Shown here: positions 1 through 4,647 of the stretch, piece by piece | How positions within the stretch are numbered: the stretch's first letter is position 1 | How the letters are laid out: the number at the start of each line of letters is the position of its first letter | From: Thermoprotei archaeon | GTDB taxonomy: Archaea > Thermoproteota > Thermoprotei > Thermofilales > B20-G17 | Length of the DNA: 5,273 nucleotides | NCBI GenBank assembly: GCA_003649515.1 | Contig: QMSC01000104.1 | Span: 1-5,273 of the forward strand | Reading direction: 5' to 3' | Position numbers and translations under genes: made by a program | The notes under the pieces: generated by a model | Told to the model about the DNA's origin: nothing | Database searches by the model: none | What the model saw: the letters and a program-made list of their open reading frames with translations, nothing else

Positions 1-645
1 TATAGAATCCGGGACTATGAGATCCTCTTAGGGGATCCCGTCACAGAAGTAGTACATAAGGAACACGGATACCTCCTTAAACTCGACCCAACCAAGGTTT
101 ATTTCTCTCCTCGAGAAGCTACAGAAAGGCAGAGAGTAGCAGTACAAGTTAGACCTGGAGAGTACGTTATGCTGATGTTTGCTGGCGTGGGTCCCTATGC
201 CTTTGCAATATTAAAACATCAGCCTCACGTTGATAAAATTATAGCCATCGAATTAAATCCCATAGCTTATAAATACCTCTTGGAAAACGTAAAGCTTAAC
301 AAGGCTGAGGGGAAGGTAATCCCCGTACTAGGCGACGTGAGAGAGAAGGCTTCTCAATTCTATGGGCTATGCGATAGAGTGATCATGCCGCTGCCCAGGG
401 GTGCGTATCTCTTCCTTAAAGAGGCGTTCTATTGTCTAAAGCCTGAAGGAGGGATTGTACATATCTACCATTGGGCTCCTGAGGAGCGGCCCTACGATGA
501 GATAGGGAGAATTATACATGAAGAAGCTTCGAAATACGGCTTTGAGGTGCAGATTCTAAATAGAAGGAAGGTTTTACCGTACGCTCCGCGAATAGTTAAA
601 GTATGCGTTGAGTTTAAGGCCCGTAAAATTCTTAAGACTTCTTAA
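1..645 (+). CDS. trm5: tRNA (guanine37-N1)-methyltransferase Trm5, 3' part (5' end outside window)
   Basis: Trm5 transfers a methyl group from S-adenosylmethionine to N1 of G37, next to the anticodon, which prevents +1 frameshifting; it is the archaeal/eukaryal counterpart of bacterial TrmD. The frame is open from base 1 through the stop at 643-645, giving 214 residues of a protein usually about 330-340 long, so roughly the first third is missing and the ATG at 169 is internal. Visible in order (in-window numbering): KVYFSPR at 32-38 followed by ER at 42-43, the SAM-binding loop MFAGVGPY at 59-66, IELNP at 83-87, GDVRE at 111-115, and DRVIMPLPRGA from 125, the position of the family's NLP/PLP motif. 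The Asp that often precedes MFAGVGP is Leu58 here; I recall an archaeal Trm5 subgroup with a hydrophobic residue there, so I do not read this as damage. The tail overlaps the opposing membrane-protein gene by 14 bases. The family assignment is firm. Confidence 0.93.
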   Translation, partial: YRIRDYEILLGDPVTEVVHKEHGYLLKLDPTKVYFSPREATERQRVAVQVRPGEYVMLMFAGVGPYAFAILKHQPHVDKIIAIELNPIAYKYLLENVKLNKAEGKVIPVLGDVREKASQFYGLCDRVIMPLPRGAYLFLKEAFYCLKPEGGIVHIYHWAPEERPYDEIGRIIHEEASKYGFEVQILNRRKVLPYAPRIVKVCVEFKARKILKTS

Positions 646-1279
646 GCCATGTCCGTATCCGTTCAAGAACGAACCTCTTCCAGCCTTTACTGTTTATTTC
701 CTCGAGCACCTTAACCCAGTCGACCTTATCTATTACGATCGTTACTATGATCATGATGATGAGTGAGGCCAGTATTACTGGCCACGTAGCCTCTTCCCCA
801 CCAAAGTATCTGGCTAGCTGGGAAAAGATGTTACCTGAAAGAGCCACAAGAAGGCTTATGACTATCTTGCCTGCAGTAATTGCGACTAGAAACTTTTTAA
901 CATCGTACTCTATCATTCCTAAAATGATTATTACTATATCATCAGGCGATGGCGTAGCGGCGACTAAAAAGGCTGCAATAGCACCGTAATTACCTAGCAG
1001 CTTCTTTAACGCTTCCAATTGTTCATCACCCTTTCTATAGATGAGCTTTCCAGTACCTCTGCCGATGTAGTACGTTATAAGCTTGCCAAGACCCCCTCCA
1101 AATCCACTTATGAGCCCCAGTGCTATAGGATTTATCTGGAGGGTTGTCGCTAGCAGGAAAATGGCCATTAGGTACGGTATGGGAAAGAAAGGTATTAGAT
1201 TACCTATAACGGAAACGATGAAAGCACCAAGATACCCCCACTTCAGAACTAGCTCTTGTAGTAAGCTCATTAAATCCAT
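632..1279 (-). CDS. VTT/DedA-like (SNARE-associated domain) integral membrane protein
   Basis: 215 residues, strongly hydrophobic, with the layout of the VTT (VMP1/TMEM41/TVP38, DedA, YqaA-like) superfamily. Hydrophobic segments lie near residues 15-35, 37-62, 98-121, 130-155 and 166-183; the first and third carry Pro-rich kinks (NLIPFFPIP at 27-35, ATPSPDD at 108-114) typical of the family's re-entrant loops. GGGLGK at 61-66 followed by YYIGRGTGK at 70-78 matches the G-rich plus GR motif of the family. The C-terminus (184-215) is a basic amphipathic cytoplasmic tail. Related bacterial and eukaryotic proteins are linked to lipid scrambling or undecaprenyl/polyprenyl-phosphate recycling; the substrate in archaea is unknown and I infer nothing more precise. 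The ATG at 1279 (Met1) is chosen because AGGG lies 8 bases upstream; Met4 is the alternative. It stands alone on the minus strand, converging on trm5 and diverging from the KipA-like gene. Confidence 0.82.
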   Translation of the reverse strand: MDLMSLLQELVLKWGYLGAFIVSVIGNLIPFFPIPYLMAIFLLATTLQINPIALGLISGFGGGLGKLITYYIGRGTGKLIYRKGDEQLEALKKLLGNYGAIAAFLVAATPSPDDIVIIILGMIEYDVKKFLVAITAGKIVISLLVALSGNIFSQLARYFGGEEATWPVILASLIIMIIVTIVIDKVDWVKVLEEINSKGWKRFVLERIRTWLKKS

Positions 1280-1317
1280 TCTTTAATCCCTAGCTACCTA
1301 GGATTATGAAGAGCTTC

Positions 1318-1335
1318 CAGTATAATAACTTTTAG
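1318..1335 (-). promoter_or_regulatory. Probable promoter of the VTT-family gene
   Basis: Read on the minus strand, the segment AAAAGTTATTATAC resembles an archaeal BRE plus TATA box. Its centre is near 1325, which predicts transcription start near 1299 and a leader of about 20 bases that contains AGGG (1288-1291) as a weak ribosome binding site 8 bases before the ATG. This is position and composition only; no experiment is implied. Confidence 0.45.
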
Positions 1336-1406
1336 AAAAATTTTGTTTACTTCTCGAATAAGGATGGAGTCTTAAACGAAAGCTCCTCTTCTACCTCTCC
1401 TAATGC

Positions 1407-1419
1407 AAAAGTTTATATT
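1407..1419 (+). promoter_or_regulatory. Probable TATA/BRE promoter of the KipA-like gene
   Basis: GCAAAAGTTTATAT fits an archaeal purine-rich BRE followed by a TATA box (GTTTATAT at 1411-1418). The predicted start of transcription is near 1441, giving a leader of about 30 bases before the ATG at 1473. No clear Shine-Dalgarno is seen in that leader (only GGTAAG directly before ATG). A second AT-rich stretch, TTTAATTAA at 1425-1433, is an alternative TATA that would give a shorter leader. The 193-base gap between the divergent genes (1280-1472) otherwise shows no gene that I can support. Confidence 0.55.
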
Positions 1420-1455
1420 CGACATTTAATTAAGATAGTAAAAACAATTGTCGAA
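1418..1455. repeat. Inverted repeat TTCGACA...TGTCGAA around the KipA-like transcription start
   Basis: Perfect 7-base arms TTCGACA (1418-1424) and TGTCGAA (1449-1455) lie 31 bases apart centre to centre, about three helical turns, bracketing the space between the TATA box and the predicted start of transcription. This is where an archaeal repressor would block polymerase or TFB. However, 7-base arms with a free spacing of up to about 30 bases are expected by chance at roughly 0.3 per 200 bases, so the repeat alone is weak evidence. Confidence 0.25.
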
Positions 1456-1472
1456 AAAACAAGGCTGGTAAG

Positions 1473-2417
1473 ATGGCCATCGAAATCTTGGACTCATCGA
1501 AGACGCTGATAGTTAAAGCAAAGAACTATTTTGAGCGAGGATTAGTGCTCGACATGTACTCATACGCTGCTGCAAATATGCTGGCTTGCACGCAGGTCTT
1601 CGCCCCAGCGATCGAGATAAGGGGAGGAAGAGTAATATTACGGGCCCTTGAAAATGCATATGTATCAATAACAGGCTGGGGAGAAGCTTTACTAAACAGA
1701 GTTAAAGCGCCTCTCTGGAAGACTCTAAAGCTAAGGAGGGGAGATGTTTTAGAAATTAGAGCTCCGCCTCACAGCGTCTCCTATGTTACAGTTTTAGGAG
1801 GACTAAAAGTTGATGGAAACGGCTTTAATAGGTGGATTGAGCCGGGTTTAGAACTAACCTGTTTAGAGTACATTGATGAAGACTACATTGACAAGATCCA
1901 TGCTGCACTGTACGTTCCTGAGAAATACATCCCCACGTGTACTAGTGATGGCCTAGCGATTAAGGTGGCTCCCTTTATAGCGGAAAGAGGCGTAAGCCAA
2001 GCAGTGCTTATTAGCAAGGTCTTGGAAAAGGAATATATTCTAAGGCAGGATAAGATAAGCACCCTCAATGGGCACGAAGTAGTAGAAGAGCATAGAGCTA
2101 GCCCGGGAACTCTCGCATTGAAGAATGAAAAAATGTTCTCAATACCGCTAGTAAACCTAAAGTACAAGCTTCCACTTATAGGGGAAATTGCCCCAGCAAG
2201 CCTAGACACACTTGCCCGTATACCCCAAAATAGGAGAATTAAGATAATCTTTACAGGGCGCAACCTACTAAAGGACGATATACTATCCTACATGCGTCGC
2301 ATAAGGAAGTTAAGGAAGTTGTTGGAAGCCGCAAAACAAGCGGCAGAGCGCGGTGCAAAACTCTTTAAGCTTAAAGTCAATGGCATTTTATACGATATCT
2401 GGATAGAAGAGCTTTAA
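1473..2417 (+). CDS. Divergent KipA/PxpC-like (AHS2, biotin-dependent carboxyltransferase family) protein with carrier-like C-terminal hairpin
   Basis: 314 residues. Residues 1 to about 275 follow the order of the KipA/PxpC/AHS2 fold, known as subunit C of 5-oxoprolinase and the carboxyltransferase half of urea carboxylase: LDMYSYAAANMLA (26-38) corresponds to the family's MDxxSxRxANxLV region, SDG (158-160) to the SDRMG region, and PLIGEIAPASLDTLARI (from 234) to the PKIxxVxSADLxxLxQL block. Several signature stretches seem missing or shortened, as judged by eye: the GVPxSG loop before MD, the GSRST region, and DRQTTGGYP, replaced by NLKYKLP at 228-234. Residues about 262-296 are a charged helix, followed by a short beta hairpin (297-314, FKLKVNGILYDI...) like the N-terminus of biotin carrier proteins. 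There is no biotinylation motif. It lies 48 bases before the carboxyltransferase gene on the same strand, with no KipI/PxpB gene beside it in the window. The start at 1473 has a good TATA box 55-62 bases upstream. Family membership is likely; function is unknown. Confidence 0.68.
   Translation: MAIEILDSSKTLIVKAKNYFERGLVLDMYSYAAANMLACTQVFAPAIEIRGGRVILRALENAYVSITGWGEALLNRVKAPLWKTLKLRRGDVLEIRAPPHSVSYVTVLGGLKVDGNGFNRWIEPGLELTCLEYIDEDYIDKIHAALYVPEKYIPTCTSDGLAIKVAPFIAERGVSQAVLISKVLEKEYILRQDKISTLNGHEVVEEHRASPGTLALKNEKMFSIPLVNLKYKLPLIGEIAPASLDTLARIPQNRRIKIIFTGRNLLKDDILSYMRRIRKLRKLLEAAKQAAERGAKLFKLKVNGILYDIWIEEL
2361..2414 (+). other. Biotin-carrier-like N-terminal hairpin at the C-terminus of the KipA-like protein
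   Basis: Residues 297-314 (LFKLKVNGILYDIWIEEL) match, position by position and without gaps, the hairpin opening the carrier protein of this cluster (KFRITIEGEVFIVEVAEE, carrier residues 6-23): shared Phe, Gly and final Glu, with hydrophobic residues alternating in register. The same pattern opens transcarboxylase 1.3S and MmdC/PycB-type carriers (K-V-NG-xx-Y-x-V). The protein stops where a carrier would continue into its linker and biotinyl domain. Confidence 0.55.
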
Positions 2418-2439
2418 AGCGAGCAACTATTAAGCGCAT

Positions 2440-2452
2440 AACTTTTAACTTA
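2440..2452 (+). promoter_or_regulatory. Probable promoter of the carboxyltransferase operon (leaderless)
   Basis: ATAACTTTTAACT has the look of a crenarchaeal BRE/TATA box (TTTTAA core at 2443-2448). A start about 26 bases downstream of its centre falls near 2472, within the cluster of possible start codons (GTG 2463, ATG 2466, ATG 2472). No Shine-Dalgarno precedes any of them, which fits a leaderless transcript. Readthrough from the KipA-like gene 45 bases upstream is possible as well. Confidence 0.5.
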
Positions 2453-2459
2453 AGTTAAA
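2444..2459. promoter_or_regulatory. Perfect 16-bp palindrome over the carboxyltransferase promoter, candidate operator
   Basis: TTTAACTTAAGTTAAA is its own reverse complement over all 16 bases. It overlaps the TATA-like box and ends 6 bases before the ATG at 2466, in a gap of 45-48 bases, so a protein bound here would compete with TBP/TFB. The half-sites TTTAAC and GTTAAA share the AAC...GTT orientation of described BirA operators, but the spacer is 4 bases rather than about 15, so assigning it to the linked ligase/repressor would be speculative. The AT-rich background raises the chance of coincidence. Confidence 0.45.
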
Positions 2460-2465
2460 TTAGTG

Positions 2466-4022
2466 ATGAATATGAAAGATGTGTTTAAAACCCTATTCGA
2501 ACTCCGGGAGAAAGCTAAACTGGGTGGAGGAGAAGAATACATTAAAAAACAGCATTCTGCTGGAAAGCTTACCGCAAGAGAACGGCTCGAACTACTCCTC
2601 GATAAGGGCAGTTTCATAGAGCTGGACGAGTTCGTAGTACATCGATGCAGGGAGTTCGGGATGGAAAAGCGCGTAGCCCTTGGTGATGGAGTAATAGTGG
2701 GCTTCGGGAAAATAGACGGACGGCTCGTCGCAATCTACGCTCAAGACTTCACCTTCATGGGAGGAAGCGTAGGTGAAATGCATGCGTTAAAAATAGCTAG
2801 ACTTTACGAACTTGCTCTCAAGATAGGTGTACCGGTAATAGGCTTAAACGATTCAGGTGGAGCGAGAATCCAAGAAGGAGTTGATTCCCTAAGAGGATAC
2901 GGTGAGATCTTTTATAGAAACGTCTTAGCGTCAGGAGTTATACCTCAAATAGTGGCTATAATGGGTCCTTGTGCAGGAGGAGCTGTGTATTCCCCAGCTC
3001 TTGCAGACTTCATTTTCATGATAAGGAAGACAAGCTATATGTTCATCACAGGACCTAAGGTAGTCAAGGCGGCACTTGGTGAGGAAGTCACTTTCGAAGA
3101 GCTTGGAGGAGCAGAAGTCCACGCTAAGCTCAGCGGAGTGGCACACTTCATCTGCGAAGATGAAGAAGAAACGCTTGAGAAAATACGCAGGCTGATCAGC
3201 TACCTTCCCTCAAATAACATGGATGACCCTCCGTTAGTGGATACAGGAGATGACCCGGAAAGAATGGATGAAGAGCTGGATGAAATAATTCCAGAAGATC
3301 CAATAAAGCCTTATGATGTTAGAGAGGTCATAGAGAGAGTGGTTGATGTAAACACCTTTTTCGAAGTTCAGGAGAACTTTGCACCGAACGCGATAGTAGG
3401 CTTCGCTAGATTGAATGGTATGACTGTAGGTATAGTGGCAAACCAGCCTCTAGTTTACGGAGGCAGTCTTGACATAAACTCAGCGGACAAGATCTCTAGG
3501 TTCGTGCGCTTCTGCGATGCCTTCAACATACCTATAATAACCTTCGTAGATGTCCCCGGATTCATTCCTGGAACCAATCAAGAACATGGAGGCGTCATAA
3601 GGCATGGCGCAAAGATAATTTACGCATACTCTGAGGCTACGGTTCCAAAACTCACAGTAATTTTGAGAAAGGCTTATGGAGGAGGGTATATTGCAATGGG
3701 GAGCAAACACCTTGGCGCTGACATAGTCCTTGCATGGCCTATTGCTGAGATAGCGGTCATGGGACCTCAAGGAGCTATCGAGATAATATACAAGCGAGAA
3801 ATAGCCAAAGCTCCAAATCCTCAAGAATTGATCGAGAAATTCACGAGAGACTATAGAGAAAAGTTCGCTAACCCCTACGTCGCTGCCAATAGAGGCTACG
3901 TTGATAAGGTTATAATGCCTCATGAAACCAGGCCTATTCTCATAAAAATGCTCAAGATGCTGTCCACTAAAAGGGATTTAATACCTAAAGTTCCTAAAAA
4001 ACATGGAGTAATGCCTGTATAG
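2466..4022 (+). CDS. Biotin-dependent acyl-CoA carboxyltransferase subunit (PccB/MmdA family)
   Basis: 518 residues, full length for the crotonase-fold carboxyltransferase of acyl-CoA carboxylases and of the methylmalonyl-CoA decarboxylase alpha subunit. It moves CO2 between carboxybiotin and an acyl-CoA in the cytoplasm. N-domain: GGGEEYI..QH..GKLTARERLELLLD near residues 20-45, DSGGARIQEGV at 129-139, and the first oxyanion loop GPCAGGA at 167-173. C-domain: NQPLVYGGSLD, FVDVPGFIPG, and the second oxyanion loop RKAYGGGY at 401-408. Ile409 stands where Streptomyces PccB has Asp422, the known chain-length/substrate determinant, and Gly407 replaces the usual Ala, so strict propionyl-CoA specificity should not be assumed. 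ATG 2466 is preferred over GTG 2463; ATG 2472 is equally possible and the homologous region begins soon after. The next gene follows after 2 bases. With no biotin carboxylase or membrane beta subunit in view, carboxylase, decarboxylase and transcarboxylase roles all remain open. Confidence 0.94.
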   Translation: MNMKDVFKTLFELREKAKLGGGEEYIKKQHSAGKLTARERLELLLDKGSFIELDEFVVHRCREFGMEKRVALGDGVIVGFGKIDGRLVAIYAQDFTFMGGSVGEMHALKIARLYELALKIGVPVIGLNDSGGARIQEGVDSLRGYGEIFYRNVLASGVIPQIVAIMGPCAGGAVYSPALADFIFMIRKTSYMFITGPKVVKAALGEEVTFEELGGAEVHAKLSGVAHFICEDEEETLEKIRRLISYLPSNNMDDPPLVDTGDDPERMDEELDEIIPEDPIKPYDVREVIERVVDVNTFFEVQENFAPNAIVGFARLNGMTVGIVANQPLVYGGSLDINSADKISRFVRFCDAFNIPIITFVDVPGFIPGTNQEHGGVIRHGAKIIYAYSEATVPKLTVILRKAYGGGYIAMGSKHLGADIVLAWPIAEIAVMGPQGAIEIIYKREIAKAPNPQELIEKFTRDYREKFANPYVAANRGYVDKVIMPHETRPILIKMLKMLSTKRDLIPKVPKKHGVMPV

Positions 4023-4024
4023 GG

Positions 4025-4213
4025 ATGAAAATGGAAGAAAACAAAGCCTCCCTCAAGAAAATAGCCATCATAGCGGCCTTAACATACTCAGCCCTTAAGG
4101 AGCAAAGGATAAAAAAGCCTTACCCCAAAATACGATATAAGCTCGCAGGATACGAGAACTCCGGTAGCACGTCCTATTGGAACATTGTGAGGAAGGTACT
4201 GATGCTAGGATAA
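4025..4213 (+). CDS. Small OadG/MmdD C-terminal-domain-like subunit
   Basis: 62 residues, 2 bases after the carboxyltransferase stop and 11 bases before the carrier start, so co-translation is expected. Residues 10-27 form a helix with IAIIAALTYSAL, then KIRYKLAGYENSG (35-47) and TSYWNIVRKVLML (49-61). This order, an alanine-rich I-A-A-I-A helix, an R-x-R strand, then a polar turn with Trp and a basic end, is what I know from the cytoplasmic C-terminal part of gamma/delta subunits (OadG, MmdD) of decarboxylase complexes (typical pattern IAAIAAAIAAYL ... RIRSIRRVG ... PAWSLAGR). The N-terminal membrane helix of OadG is absent; the 12-residue hydrophobic run is too short to span a membrane. It probably serves as an assembly or linker subunit between carboxyltransferase and carrier. 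Similarity was judged by eye over a short protein. ATG 4031 is an alternative start. Confidence 0.68.
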   Translation: MKMEENKASLKKIAIIAALTYSALKEQRIKKPYPKIRYKLAGYENSGSTSYWNIVRKVLMLG

Positions 4214-4224
4214 CGGGATGCCTA

Positions 4225-4587
4225 ATGCAGAAGACCAGAAAGTTTAGGATAACGATAGAAGGAGAAGTCTTCATAGTTGAAGTAGCCGAAGAGAGAATTG
4301 AAAGGCTCAGGAAAATCCTAGAAAGGGAGGAGAGGAAGGAGGAAGCTCCTGCACCAAAGCCCTACGGCGAGAATCTAGTATTGGCTCCCATGGCGGGAAA
4401 AGTTGTTTCCCTGAAGAAAACTTCAGGCGACAGCATTTCCAAGGGTGAAGTTATTGCAATTCTGGAATCTATGAAGACTCTAGTCGAGATCAAGTCAGAT
4501 AAAGAGGGAGTAATAGAGGAAGTACTTGTAAAGGAAGGGGATTTTGTTAATTTTAACCAGCCAATATTTAGATTAAAAACTTCTTAG
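4225..4587 (+). CDS. Biotin carboxyl carrier protein (AccB/MmdC-type)
   Basis: 120 residues carrying biotin between active sites. Order: N-terminal beta hairpin (KFRITIEGEVFIVEV, 6-20), a highly charged Glu/Arg helix (21-40), a short APAPKP linker (41-46), then a complete biotinyl domain (about 50-118) with APMAGKV at 54-60, SGDSISKGE at 67-75 and the biotinylation site ESMKT with Lys84. Lys84 lies 36 residues from the C-terminus, as is normal. The site differs from the usual EAMKM by Ser for Ala and Thr for the second Met. The total length resembles the 1.3S subunit of transcarboxylase. ATG 4225 is chosen because the homology begins right after it and GGGATG precedes it by a few bases; a longer reading from TTG 4177 would overlap the previous gene by 37 bases and add residues without family resemblance. 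The ligase that modifies this protein is encoded 60 bases downstream. Confidence 0.94.
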   Translation: MQKTRKFRITIEGEVFIVEVAEERIERLRKILEREERKEEAPAPKPYGENLVLAPMAGKVVSLKKTSGDSISKGEVIAILESMKTLVEIKSDKEGVIEEVLVKEGDFVNFNQPIFRLKTS

Positions 4588-4618
4588 CACTACTTACGAG
4601 TTAGAATTTATGTAGCTA

Positions 4619-4631
4619 TTTCTTAAAAATA
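4619..4631 (+). promoter_or_regulatory. Possible separate promoter for the biotin ligase gene
   Basis: TTCTTAAAAATAA in the 60-base gap after the carrier gene looks like a crenarchaeal TATA box, but its centre predicts a transcription start almost on the ATG at 4648, which would waste the ribosome binding site seen at 4636-4640. The TATA-like AATTTATG at 4606-4613 would give a better-placed start near 4635. Readthrough from the carrier gene is equally plausible. Confidence 0.35.
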
Positions 4632-4635
4632 ATTA

Positions 4636-4640
4636 GAGGT
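4636..4640 (+). promoter_or_regulatory. Ribosome binding site of the biotin ligase gene
   Basis: GAGGT, complementary to the archaeal 16S rRNA 3' end, lies 7 bases before ATG 4648. It fixes the start of the ligase gene and contrasts with the carboxyltransferase gene, which has none. Confidence 0.65.
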
Positions 4641-4647
4641 TTGATCG

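Noticed and set aside
747..1286. Plus-strand open frames at 747-989 and 1083-1286
   Set aside because: They lie antisense to the VTT-family gene, show no family resemblance or start signals, and the minus-strand reading has clear membrane-protein motifs.
1340..1406. Possible small gene or structured RNA in the divergent gap
   Set aside because: No open frame with a ribosome binding site, no convincing stem-loop beyond the short repeat already listed; the CT-rich stretch at 1382-1400 has no clear meaning.
1883..2263. 126-residue minus-strand open frame inside the KipA-like gene
   Set aside because: Shadow of a well-supported plus-strand gene; no promoter, no ribosome binding site and no recognisable domain.
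2304..2321. Tandem AAGGAAGTT direct repeat
   Set aside because: Two copies reflect the repeated Arg-Lys-Leu residues of a coding helix; no further copies, so not a repeat element.
2592..3923. Minus-strand frames opposite the carboxyltransferase gene (2592-2783, 2931-3146, 3480-3923)
   Set aside because: The opposite strand encodes an unmistakable full-length carboxyltransferase; these are frame shadows.
4061..4096. Transmembrane helix in the 62-residue protein
   Set aside because: The hydrophobic run (residues 13-24) is only about 12 residues and flanked by Lys/Thr/Tyr; it fits a packed soluble helix better.
4177..4224. Upstream TTG start for the carrier protein
   Set aside because: Would add 16 residues unlike any carrier N-terminus and overlap the small gene by 37 bases; ATG 4225 starts right at the conserved hairpin.
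4546..4557. GTTAATTTTAAC inverted repeat as a ligase operator
   Set aside because: It lies inside the carrier coding sequence, about 90 bases before the ligase start, encodes conserved-position residues, and is an AT-rich sequence likely to arise by chance.
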